DNA of 64,000 bases, from NCBI RefSeq assembly GCF_026151165.2, contig NZ_CP117849.1, forward strand, positions 2,232,001-2,296,000, written 5' to 3'. Source of the DNA: Cryobacterium sp. SO2 (GTDB taxonomy: Bacteria; Actinomycetota; Actinomycetes; Actinomycetales; Microbacteriaceae). The notes below the pieces were generated by a model. It saw only the letters and a list, made by a program, of their open reading frames with translations, did not search any database and was not told the origin of the DNA. Below, piece by piece: positions 1-7,712 of this stretch (position 1 is its first letter; the number at the start of each line of letters is the position of its first letter). A program made the position numbers and the translations under genes.

Positions 1-617
1 ACCACGAATCGGGCCACATAGAACACGTTGTCCGGGTCGTCGGCGTCCGGCAGCACGAATCCGGTCAGACGTGCGGTCTTTTCCGCGAAGAGGGCCGGGT
101 CGTCCGACTGGGCCAGCAGGGAGACCCACTCCTTCACGCTGAGCCGCTCGTAGTCGCCTGTTCCCACCAGGGTGGCCGCCTGCGCTGCCGCGTCCGTGGT
201 GTCCAGCCCACCCGAGTTGACCTCGCGCTGGGTTGCGGTGGCGCTCGTGAGGGTGGCCGGCGGCAGCGCGAGCACGGCCACGGCGGCGATGGCGAGCAGG
301 AGGGCGCTTCCGGTCACGGTCGCCAGCAGTCGGCGCGGCGAGGAGCGCTTCCCGGCCTGCGCTGCGGGAACGACGGAAGAGGGAATAAAGAAGGACGCCA
401 CCACGAAGACCAGTCCGAGGGCGGCCATCACCAGGGTGAAGACGAAATACCGCGGATGAATGTACAGCCCCAGCTGGCCGGTCAGGCCGAGCCAGACCGT
501 CGCGACGACTACGACGAGGCTGAGGCCGATGCCGCGCCAGCGTTCGGCCAGACGCGCCGGCCAGGCCGGTCCGCTGCCTGGCCCAGCGGGATGGCCGGGT
601 GCGCGCTGAGCCGACAT
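1..617 (-). CDS. TIGR03943-family membrane protein, partial (3' end outside window)
   Basis: The reading frame starts at an ATG whose complement is at 615-617 and runs off the left edge. It encodes at least 205 residues. The N-terminal part has hydrophobic stretches around residues 30-50, 57-77 and 103-123, followed by a soluble part containing ERLSVKEWVSLLAQ and RLTGFV, which are typical of the TIGR03943 (DUF1980) partner subunits of DUF318 permeases. It lies 19 bp downstream of the permease on the same strand, so the two are probably co-transcribed. In actinobacteria such pairs are often linked to zinc limitation. I see no convincing Zur box here, so the metal role is inference. Confidence 0.75.
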   Translation of the reverse strand, partial: MSAQRAPGHPAGPGSGPAWPARLAERWRGIGLSLVVVVATVWLGLTGQLGLYIHPRYFVFTLVMAALGLVFVVASFFIPSSVVPAAQAGKRSSPRRLLATVTGSALLLAIAAVAVLALPPATLTSATATQREVNSGGLDTTDAAAQAATLVGTGDYERLSVKEWVSLLAQSDDPALFAEKTARLTGFVLPDADDPDNVFYVARFV

Positions 618-636
618 GGTTCTCGCCCACCGCGTT

Positions 637-1704
637 CTAGCCGACATAGTTCACCAGCAATCCGGCGGCGGCGCTCATGAGTGCCACGAGCGCGGTGATC
701 TGCACCAGCGTGCGCGTGCGGAAGGTGGTGCGCATCAGCGCCAGCATCTTGACGTCGATCATGGCTCCGAAGGTGAGGAAGGCGGCGATCCCGCCCGGCA
801 TGAAGGTGCTGCCGAACGACAGCACGAAGAACGCGTCGACATTGGAGCAGACGGCGACGATGAAGGCGAGCGCCATCATCGCGAGCACCGACCAGACCGG
901 GTTGCTCCCGAGGGCGAGTAGCACGGATCGCGGCACGAAGACCTGGGTGAGGGCCGCCACCAGCGACCCGATGAACAGCGCGGGCATGATGACGGCGGTC
1001 TCCCTGGCGAAGAGGTCGACAGAGGTTTGGAGACGGCTCGGTCGCCGGCCGATCGTCTGGCCGTGGTCGTGGTCGTGCCCGGCCGGTTCCGGCCGGGCAC
1101 AGCTGGCGGCGAAGGCCGGGGTCAGCAGGCTGTCCGGATTCGGATGCCGGCTGTACAGCCAACCGATGACGTTCGCAATCACGAAGCCGGCCACGATCCG
1201 GGTGATCAGGATGCCGTCGCCGAAGCCGAAGGCCTGGTGGGTCGTGATGATCGTGATCGGGTTGAGGATAGGCGCGGCGAGCAGGAAGGTGATCGACTCC
1301 GGCACTGTGAACCCGCCCACCATGAACCCGCGGGCCAGCGGCACGTTTCCGCACTCGCAGACCGGAAAGAACATGCCGAGCAAGGAGATGGCCGCCCGGC
1401 GCAGGAGCGGGTGCCTGGGCAGAAACCGGAGCAGGAATCCGTGCGGCAACCAGACCTGCACCACGGTGGAGAGCAGGATGCCGAGGAAGACGAAGGGCGC
1501 GGACTCGATAATCACGCTCAGGGCGAGGGTGACGGTGTCCTGGGCCCGGTCCGGCAGGCCCCAACCGGGGAAGGACGGGCTCACCGCCCGCACCAGGAAT
1601 GCCAGCGCCACGAGCGCGATACCGAGGAGAAGACCGGTGGGAACGCGACGCACCCGTGCCCGATCCCCGTGCATGAACTCAGCATAGTGGAGCGGCTCAG
1701 GCAC
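637..1704 (-). CDS. DUF318 (YraQ/ArsP-type) permease
   Basis: A 355-residue polytopic membrane protein of the PF03773 permease type. The family hallmark FFPVCECGNVPLARG is at about residues 112-126, followed by AAPILNPI; a CSNVDAFF motif lies in the second half. A cytoplasmic or periplasmic loop carries a histidine cluster, GHDHDHG (residues 209-215), which fits metal binding. The GTG at 1704 gives the longest frame; an ATG ten codons in (1674) is an equally credible start, and neither has a strong ribosome site. It is followed by its usual TIGR03943 partner. The substrate is unproven: family members handle organoarsenicals or are metal-regulated. Confidence 0.8.
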   Translation of the reverse strand: MPEPLHYAEFMHGDRARVRRVPTGLLLGIALVALAFLVRAVSPSFPGWGLPDRAQDTVTLALSVIIESAPFVFLGILLSTVVQVWLPHGFLLRFLPRHPLLRRAAISLLGMFFPVCECGNVPLARGFMVGGFTVPESITFLLAAPILNPITIITTHQAFGFGDGILITRIVAGFVIANVIGWLYSRHPNPDSLLTPAFAASCARPEPAGHDHDHGQTIGRRPSRLQTSVDLFARETAVIMPALFIGSLVAALTQVFVPRSVLLALGSNPVWSVLAMMALAFIVAVCSNVDAFFVLSFGSTFMPGGIAAFLTFGAMIDVKMLALMRTTFRTRTLVQITALVALMSAAAGLLVNYVG

Positions 1705-1736
1705 TCAGGCGGCAGCCGCAAGCTGCCGACACGAAA

Positions 1737-1762
1737 GCGGCGTCACCCTCGGGTGACGCCGC
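1737..1762. terminator. GC-rich perfect hairpin between rne and permease gene
   Basis: Two 12-base arms, GCGGCGTCACCC and its reverse complement, flank a 2-base centre (effective loop CTCG). It lies 45 bp beyond the rne stop codon on the leftward strand, so it most likely ends rne transcription before the permease gene. There is no long T tract, as is common in high-GC actinobacteria. Confidence 0.6.
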
Positions 1763-1806
1763 CGGCGTGCGTGTGCTGAGGGTGACCCCAGCGGTTGTCC
1801 GTGGTC

Positions 1807-4491
1807 CTAGCGGTTGTCCTGGGTGGGAACCACGATCGGCTGCACGGTGGCGGTGGGGCCGCCGTTCGTGGTGACCCGGCGGCTGCGCGAGCGGCCCTGG
1901 CCGGGCTGCTTGGGCTCAGGCAGGGAGTCGAGAACCGAATCGAGCAACTGGTCGGTGACCTGCTTGCTCACCGGGCGGCGACTGCGCGGCGACTTCGTCA
2001 CCGGGATGTCCAGGATCTCGACGGCGTCGGTCTCCGGCGTTCCCGCCGAGGTCGAGTTGCTCTCCGCTGTCGTCGGTTCGCCGACCGGCACTGCGGCCGG
2101 CTCTCCGGCCGACTCGGTGTCGCCGGCTCCGTCGGAGGTCTGGCCGCCACGACCGCCGGACCGGCCGCGGTTGCCGCGGCCGTTCGAGCGCGTCGTCTGA
2201 CTGCGCTCGGTCGGTTCGGCGCCCGAGTCGTTCGCTGTGTCCGTGTTCGCGCCGTCGGAGGTCGCGGCAGCAGACTCGGTGACGACGGCAGGCTCGGTGA
2301 CGGGCTGGTCGGCGAACGCGGTGGCGGGCAGTGCGGTCTCGCCGTCCTGGCCGGCGTCTGTCGGTGCGATCACGGGGATCGAACCGGTCAGCGATCGGGA
2401 GATGGTGCGGGCGGCGATCAGCGCGAGGGCGTGCTTGGCGTCCTCGGTGATGCCGTGGGTGCCGTGGCCGGCCTTGGCGGCATCCGCCTGAGCCGGCGCG
2501 TGCGTGCCGCCGGAGTGCTGGTTGCCGTTGTTGCGCTGCCCGGAGTGTCCGCCGTCGTGGCCGGATGCTCCGTTGCCGCCGTTGCCGGTGGACTTGCTGC
2601 GCGGACGGCGTTCCTGGGCGGGCTGCGCGGTCTGGCGGTGCTTGACGACGGGGTCGTGGTGGATGACGATTCCACGTCCGGCGCAAGCCTCGCAGTTTTC
2701 GCTGAAGGATTCGAGCAGACCGAGACCGAGCTTCTTGCGGGTCATCTGCACGAGGCCGAGCGAGGTGACCTCGGCCACCTGGTGCTTGGTGCGGTCGCGG
2801 CTGAGGCACTCGACCAGGCGGCGAAGCACCAGGTCCCGGTTGGACTCGAGCACCATGTCGATGAAGTCGACGACGATGATGCCGCCGATGTCCCGCAGGC
2901 GCAGCTGGCGTACGATCTCGTCGGCCGCCTCGAGGTTGTTCTTGGTGACGGTCTCTTCGAGGTTGCCGCCGGAGCCGACGAACTTGCCGGTGTTGACGTC
3001 GACGACGGTCATCGCCTCTGTGCGGTCGATCACGAGCGAACCGCCGGAGGGCAGCCAGACCTTGCGGTCCAAGGCCTTCTCGATCTGTTCGGAGATGCGG
3101 TACTCGTCGAAAGCGTCGATCTCGCCCTCGTAGCGCTGGACGCGCTCGACCAGGTCGGGGGCGACCTGGCGCAGGTAGGACTCGATGACTTCCTGGGCGT
3201 CATCACCGGAGATGACCATCTTGTGGAAGTCCTCGTTGAAGACGTCGCGCACGATCTTGATCAGCAGGTCGGGTTCGCTGTGCAACAGGGCCGGTCCGGA
3301 CACGGTCTCCACCTGCTTGGCGATGGAGGCCCACTGGCTCGTCAGGCGGTTCACGTCGAGGGTGAGCTGTTCGTCGGTCGCGCCCTCGGCCGCGGTGCGC
3401 ACGATGACGCCGACGTTGTCGGGCAGGACCTCCTTGAGGATCTTCTTCAGGCGCGCTCGTTCGGTGTCGGGCAGCTTGCGGCTGATGCCGTTCATTGAAC
3501 CGTTGGGAACGTAGACGAGGTAGCGGCCGGGCAGCGACACCTGGCTGGTCAGCCGGGCGCCCTTGTGGCCGATCGGGTCCTTGGTGACCTGCACGAGAAC
3601 CTTGTCGCCGGGCTTGAGGGCCAGTTCGATGCGGCGCGTCTGGCTGCCGCCCGGGGAGTTCACCGCTGCGGCGTCCCAGTCGACTTCGCCGGAGTAGAGC
3701 ACGGCGTTGCGGCCGCGTCCGATGTCGACGAAGGCAGCTTCCATGCTCGGCAGCACGTTCTGCACGCGGCCGAGGTAGACGTTGCCGATCAGCGAGGCAT
3801 CCTGGTTCTTGGCCACGTAGTGCTCAACGAGCACGCCGTCTTCGAGAACGCCGATCTGGATCTTGTTGTGCTTGGCGCGCACGACCATGGCGCGGTCGAC
3901 GGACTCACGGCGGGCGAGGAACTCGGCCTCCGTGATGACCGGGCGGCGGCGGCCGGCGTCGCGGCCGTCGCGGCGGCGCTGCTTCTTGGCTTCGAGGCGG
4001 GTCGAGCCCTTGATGCGCTGCGGTTCGGTGATGAGTTCGGGTTCACGCGGGGTGCGCACGCGCACCACGGTGTTGGCGGGGTCGTCGCTGCGGCCCTCTT
4101 CGCCGGTGCGTCGGCGTGCGCGGCGGCGCACTGTCGAGGCCTCTTCGGAGTCGTCGTCCTCATCGTCGAGCACGCGTCCACCGGTACGCACAGGGGCCGG
4201 CAGGATCGCCGGCGCCTGGAAGATCAGGGATGTGGTCGGGCGGCGAACCACCTCGACGCTCTCGTCGAACGGAGTCGGCAGCGCGGGGAATGCGACCGGC
4301 TGGTCGAGCGCGTCCACGTTCAGCGCGTCAACATCAACGACCGACGCTACGACGGATGAGGCTGCGGGGACGGAGGTCCGTTGCGCCTCTGCGGCCGGTG
4401 CGTCCTGCTGAGCTGGGGCTGCCTTCCTGGTTGTTTTGCGAGTGCCGAACAGGCCCTTGCGCTTCTTGTTTTCGTTGTCTTCCACCATCAC
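1807..4491 (-). CDS. rne: ribonuclease E/G family endoribonuclease
   Basis: 894 residues. Processes and degrades single-stranded RNA, including rRNA precursors and mRNA. The catalytic core sits in the middle: an S1-type RNA-binding region at about residues 231-310 (DASLIGNVYLGRVQNVLPSM), the DNase I-like metal site with TVVDVNTGKF (Asp498) and VVDFIDM (Asp542/545), and the zinc-link motif CEAC (Cys600/Cys603). The first ~190 residues and last ~270 are low-complexity, acidic, Arg-rich or Gly/Ser/Asn-rich, the pattern of actinobacterial RNase E, where these arms recruit partners. The GTG at 4491 has AAGGAG seven bases upstream; the next codon is ATG. In relatives rne is usually followed by rplU-rpmA-obg; here a permease pair follows. 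Confidence 0.95.
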   Translation of the reverse strand: MMVEDNENKKRKGLFGTRKTTRKAAPAQQDAPAAEAQRTSVPAASSVVASVVDVDALNVDALDQPVAFPALPTPFDESVEVVRRPTTSLIFQAPAILPAPVRTGGRVLDDEDDDSEEASTVRRRARRRTGEEGRSDDPANTVVRVRTPREPELITEPQRIKGSTRLEAKKQRRRDGRDAGRRRPVITEAEFLARRESVDRAMVVRAKHNKIQIGVLEDGVLVEHYVAKNQDASLIGNVYLGRVQNVLPSMEAAFVDIGRGRNAVLYSGEVDWDAAAVNSPGGSQTRRIELALKPGDKVLVQVTKDPIGHKGARLTSQVSLPGRYLVYVPNGSMNGISRKLPDTERARLKKILKEVLPDNVGVIVRTAAEGATDEQLTLDVNRLTSQWASIAKQVETVSGPALLHSEPDLLIKIVRDVFNEDFHKMVISGDDAQEVIESYLRQVAPDLVERVQRYEGEIDAFDEYRISEQIEKALDRKVWLPSGGSLVIDRTEAMTVVDVNTGKFVGSGGNLEETVTKNNLEAADEIVRQLRLRDIGGIIVVDFIDMVLESNRDLVLRRLVECLSRDRTKHQVAEVTSLGLVQMTRKKLGLGLLESFSENCEACAGRGIVIHHDPVVKHRQTAQPAQERRPRSKSTGNGGNGASGHDGGHSGQRNNGNQHSGGTHAPAQADAAKAGHGTHGITEDAKHALALIAARTISRSLTGSIPVIAPTDAGQDGETALPATAFADQPVTEPAVVTESAAATSDGANTDTANDSGAEPTERSQTTRSNGRGNRGRSGGRGGQTSDGAGDTESAGEPAAVPVGEPTTAESNSTSAGTPETDAVEILDIPVTKSPRSRRPVSKQVTDQLLDSVLDSLPEPKQPGQGRSRSRRVTTNGGPTATVQPIVVPTQDNR

Positions 4492-4766
4492 TGGTGCGCT
4501 CCTTGACCGGTGTGGGCGACCGCGCCACCCACTCGGCTACTCTCTCGTGCGACGCTTCCGCTTGCGCGAAAACCCCGCGAATCCTATTGCGTTCCGCAAC
4601 CGGCCCGTGGCTCTGGTTGCTAATACCTTTGGTCTACGACCAATGAATCTGGGCGAGTATCGCCCATTAAGCCTTTTGGCATCGGTTCGAGCGCGGCTCA
4701 AACGACTGTTTCGATTATCGCACGCATTCCCAGGGTCGCGTACGCGACACATGACATAATCCGAAT
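4492..4766. other. divergent intergenic region, rne leader and VKOR promoter side
   Basis: 275 bp between divergent genes, noticeably more AT-rich than its surroundings in 4600-4740. It contains a 6-bp hairpin with a 3-base loop at 4651-4665 (GGGCGA and TCGCCC) that would lie in the rne leader, flanked by AT-rich sequence. RNase E genes are often autoregulated through their leader. I see no other gene and no unambiguous -35/-10 pair. Confidence 0.4.
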
Positions 4767-5366
4767 GTGCCACTCACCACCTCAAAAAAGCCGCCGGTCG
4801 GCCTCGCCGTTTTCCTGATCATTGCCGGTGCGATCGGCTTCGCGGCGGCCTTCGCGCTCACCCTCGACAAGTTCACGATGCTGGAAGACCCGACGGCGCA
4901 GCTGTCCTGCAACTTCAGTGTGCTGGTGGGCTGCAGCACCAACCTCGGGTCCTGGCAGGGTGCGCTGTTCGGCTTCCCGAACCCTCTGATCGGGGTGGCC
5001 GCCTGGAGCGTGGTGATCACCATCGGCGCCGCGATCCTCTCCGGCGCCCGCTTCGCTCGCTGGTTCTGGCTGGGCCTGAACCTGGGTGTCACCGGAGCGC
5101 TGGTGTTCGTGATCTGGCTGATGGGTCAGAGTTTCTTCGTGCTCGACGTGCTCTGCCCCTGGTGCATGGTCACCTGGACGGTGACGATCCCGGTGTTCCT
5201 CACCGTGACCCTGTACAACCTCAAGACCGGCCATATTCCAGTTTCGGCACGTATCCGCCGGCTGGCCGCCGGCGCGTATTCGTGGATCTTCGTGATCACG
5301 ATCGCCTGTTACATCGTGGCGGCCACGGTGGCCCAGCTCCAGATGGACTTCCTCCACCGCCTCTAA
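4767..5366 (+). CDS. vitamin K epoxide reductase (VKOR) family membrane protein
   Basis: 199 residues, with about four to five membrane segments. It shows the VKOR pattern of an exported-side cysteine pair, Cys48 and Cys56 (CNFSVLVGC), and the quinone-linked active site CPWC (Cys130, Cys133). In actinobacteria these proteins reoxidise DsbA-type thiol oxidases using quinones and so drive disulfide formation outside the membrane. The GTG start at 4767 gives a short basic N-terminus before the first helix. Disulfide supply is relevant to this window, because the Ig-like repeats at 32.9-35.0 kb carry a cysteine pair each; any direct link is inference. Confidence 0.9.
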   Translation: MPLTTSKKPPVGLAVFLIIAGAIGFAAAFALTLDKFTMLEDPTAQLSCNFSVLVGCSTNLGSWQGALFGFPNPLIGVAAWSVVITIGAAILSGARFARWFWLGLNLGVTGALVFVIWLMGQSFFVLDVLCPWCMVTWTVTIPVFLTVTLYNLKTGHIPVSARIRRLAAGAYSWIFVITIACYIVAATVAQLQMDFLHRL

Positions 5367-5377
5367 GCCCCTGGTCC

Positions 5378-5438
5378 CGCGAGCCGTGAGAAGGGCCCCG
5401 AAAACGTGACGTTTTCGGGGCCCTTCTCACGGCTCGCG
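5378..5438. terminator. bidirectional terminator with 30-bp perfect arms
   Basis: Arms at 5378-5407 and 5409-5438 are exact reverse complements over 30 bases, with a single base (G5408) between them. The element sits between the convergent VKOR gene and ndk. The inner part reads AAAACGT / ACGTTTT, so transcripts in both directions end the stem with A/T-rich pairs. It is much longer than a typical terminator hairpin. Confidence 0.8.
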
Positions 5439-5454
5439 TGGGGGATGTCTGGGG

Positions 5455-5874
5455 TTAGGCGAACCAGAGCGCCAGCTCGCGGGCAGCGGACTCCGGGGAG
5501 TCTGAGCCGTGTACGAGGTTCTGCTGCACCTTGAGGCCCCAGTCGCGGCCCAGGTCGCCGCGGATGGTTCCGGGGGCCGCCGTGGTGGGGTCGGTCGTGC
5601 CGGCCAGGGCGCGGAAGCCCTCGATCACGCGGTCGCCGGCGATGCGGAGCGCCAGGATCTGGCCGCTTTCCATGAACTCGACGAGCGGCTCGAAGAACGG
5701 CTTGCCGGCGTGCTCGGCGTAGTGCTCGGCGAGGAGCGAACGCTCGGCCTGCACGAGCTTGATGTCGACGAGGGAGTAGCCCTTCGCCTCGATCCGGCGG
5801 AGGATCTCGCCGGAGAGATTGCGGGCAACGCCGTCGGGCTTGACCAGGACGAGTGTTTCCTGAACGTTAGTCAT
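5455..5874 (-). CDS. ndk: nucleoside diphosphate kinase
   Basis: 139 residues, the normal family length. Transfers the gamma-phosphate from ATP to nucleoside diphosphates through a phosphohistidine. The active-site motif NLVHGSDS is present with His122, and the N-terminal LVLVKPDGVARNL is the standard first strand and loop. The start ATG has AAGGAG seven bases upstream. It is the last gene of the leftward ileS-folC-DUF4233-ndk run, although a 120-bp CA-rich spacer separates it from DUF4233. The perfect hairpin at 5378-5438 follows. Confidence 0.97.
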   Translation of the reverse strand: MTNVQETLVLVKPDGVARNLSGEILRRIEAKGYSLVDIKLVQAERSLLAEHYAEHAGKPFFEPLVEFMESGQILALRIAGDRVIEGFRALAGTTDPTTAAPGTIRGDLGRDWGLKVQQNLVHGSDSPESAARELALWFA

Positions 5875-5877
5875 GAG

Positions 5878-5994
5878 TTCTCCTTGTGCTGTGGGTGTGT
5901 GCTGTCTGTGTGCGCTGATTGTCTGTGTTGGCTGTCTGTGTCTGCTGTGTGCGTCGGCTGTCGGCGCTGTCAGCTGTGCTGTCAGTTTGCGTTG
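5878..5994 (-). other. CA-rich, T-poor leader upstream of ndk
   Basis: On the sense (minus) strand this spacer is built from degenerate CAGACA / CACACAG units and has few T residues; the low-complexity composition extends slightly into the end of DUF4233. Such sequence cannot fold well, so the mRNA before the ndk ribosome site would be single-stranded. It could act as a translational enhancer or arise from slippage. No ORF or hairpin is visible inside it. Confidence 0.5.
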
Positions 5995-6345
5995 TCAGTC
6001 TGTGCCGTCTGGCTGCGCGTTCTGTCTGTCGATGCGTGCGCCGGTGATCATGCAGTATGCCCACATGCCGGCGAACAGGGCCCCGACCACGAACATCGCC
6101 GGGTTGAGGAACCCGGTGGCGAGGATGACGACCTGGATGGCCCAACCGACCGCGTAGGCCCAGGTGAACCGTAGCAAGCCGAGGGTGGCCACCATGATCA
6201 GGCAGAGCAGCGCTCCCCCGCCCAGGGTGACCCAGGCGGGCAGGTCGCTGAGGCCGAAGATCACCAGGGTGGCCAGGAACACCACGATCAGCTCGAAGCC
6301 GAGCACGATCGAGGCGAGCGAACGGCGCACCGATCCGCCTCTCAC
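5995..6345 (-). CDS. DUF4233 small membrane protein
   Basis: 116 residues with four predicted helices (around 13-31, 36-57, 63-80, 83-103), matching the actinobacterial DUF4233 family that is regularly found between folC and ndk. The GTG start overlaps the folC stop (GTGA), so translation is probably coupled to folC. Function is unknown. The conserved location suggests a link to the aminoacyl-tRNA / folate / nucleotide operon, but nothing in the sequence says what it does. Confidence 0.85.
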   Translation of the reverse strand: MRGGSVRRSLASIVLGFELIVVFLATLVIFGLSDLPAWVTLGGGALLCLIMVATLGLLRFTWAYAVGWAIQVVILATGFLNPAMFVVGALFAGMWAYCMITGARIDRQNAQPDGTD

Positions 6346-7712
6346 GGGGTCATCCAGTCCCCCGCGTCGGCCAACGCCACGGCGTCGCCCACGAGGGTGA
6401 TCGAGCCGGCGACGAGCACGGCGCGCTTGGGCGCGTCCTGCGCCCAGCCGCGGGCGGCGTCGAGGGCCTGGGCGAGGTCGCCGAACCTGAAGGTGTCGGC
6501 GTCGCCGACGTGTTCGGCGACCAGGTCGGCGAGGTCGTCGACCGGGATCGCCCGTTCGGAGTGCGACTGGGTCACGTGGAAACGGGTGGCGGCGGGGCGC
6601 AGGGCCTCGATGATGCCGGCGGCGTCCTTGTCGGCGAGGATACCGATGACCACGACGATCTCGTCGAAGTCGAAGTAGCTGTCCAGAGCAGCGGTGAGGG
6701 CGAGAGCGCCGTGCGGGTTGTGCGCCGCGTCGACGAGCACCGTCGGTTCGATCCCCACCAGCTGCAGCCGGCCCGGCGAGGTCGCCGTGGCGAGCCCCTC
6801 TACCAGGATGTCTTCGACCAGGGCCTGGCTGCCCGCGCCGAGGAACGATTCGACGGCCGCGATCGCGACCGCGGCGTTCTGGGCCTGGTGGGTGCCGTAG
6901 AGCGGCAGGAACAGCTCAGAGTACGTTCCGGCGATGCCGCGCACCGAGATGAGCTGGCCGCCGACAGCCACGTGGCTGGCGAGGAGGGCGAAATCGGTGC
7001 CCTCGCCGACCAAGGTGGACTCGGTGAGCCCGGCCGCACGGCTCAACTCGGCGAGGGCCTCTGGCACCTGCGCGGCAGTCACGACGGCCGCTGCGGGCTT
7101 GATGATCCCGGACTTGGTGCGGGCGATCTCGGCGATGGTGTTGCCGAGCCGCTTGGTGTGGTCGAGCGCGATGGGCGTGAAGACGGCGACCTGGCCGTCG
7201 GCGACGTTGGTGGAGTCCCACTCGCCGCCCATGCCGACCTCGAGCACGACGACGTCGACGGGAGCGTCGGCGAAGCAGGCGAAGGCGAGCACGGTGAGGG
7301 CCTCGAAGAAGGTGAGCGGTTCGTCGCCGGCCGTGGCCAGCTCGGTGTCGACCATGAGCAGGTAGGGCTGGATGTCGGCCCAGTTCGCGGCCAGTGCCTC
7401 GTCGGTGATGGGCTGCCCGTCGATCACGATGCGCTCGTTGAGCCGCACCAGGTGCGGGCTCACGAGCAGGCCGGTGCGCAGCCCGTATGCGCGCAGGATG
7501 CTCTCGATGATGTGGCTGGTACTGGTCTTACCGTTGGTGCCGGTCACGTGGATGATCGGGTAGGAGTTCTGCGGGTCGCCGAGCAACTCGACCGCGCGGC
7601 GGGTGGCCTGCAGGCGAGGCTGGGGTGTGCTCTCGCCCACCCGCTCCAGCAAGGCCGCCAGCACGGCGTCGCCGGCGTCGCGGAATTCGTCGGGGAAGTA
7701 GGGATCAGACAT
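6342..7712 (-). CDS. folC: bifunctional dihydrofolate / folylpolyglutamate synthase
   Basis: 456 residues. Adds glutamate to dihydropteroate and to reduced folates in an ATP-dependent reaction. The P-loop HVTGTNGKTS is at about residues 55-64, and the Mur-ligase-like central domain continues with GLLVSPHLVRLNERI and LEVGMGGEWDSTN. I chose the ATG at 7712 (MSDPYFPDEF): it overlaps the ileS stop (ATGTCTGA) and has AAAGGA upstream. An open frame continues further upstream, but only as a shadow inside ileS. It is translationally coupled to ileS upstream and DUF4233 downstream. Confidence 0.95.
   Translation of the reverse strand: MSDPYFPDEFRDAGDAVLAALLERVGESTPQPRLQATRRAVELLGDPQNSYPIIHVTGTNGKTSTSHIIESILRAYGLRTGLLVSPHLVRLNERIVIDGQPITDEALAANWADIQPYLLMVDTELATAGDEPLTFFEALTVLAFACFADAPVDVVVLEVGMGGEWDSTNVADGQVAVFTPIALDHTKRLGNTIAEIARTKSGIIKPAAAVVTAAQVPEALAELSRAAGLTESTLVGEGTDFALLASHVAVGGQLISVRGIAGTYSELFLPLYGTHQAQNAAVAIAAVESFLGAGSQALVEDILVEGLATATSPGRLQLVGIEPTVLVDAAHNPHGALALTAALDSYFDFDEIVVVIGILADKDAAGIIEALRPAATRFHVTQSHSERAIPVDDLADLVAEHVGDADTFRFGDLAQALDAARGWAQDAPKRAVLVAGSITLVGDAVALADAGDWMTP

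Noticed and set aside
1795..3498. A 567-codon rightward frame opposite rne
   Set aside because: Shadow of the rne core; repetitive Val/Gly/Asp composition and no motif.
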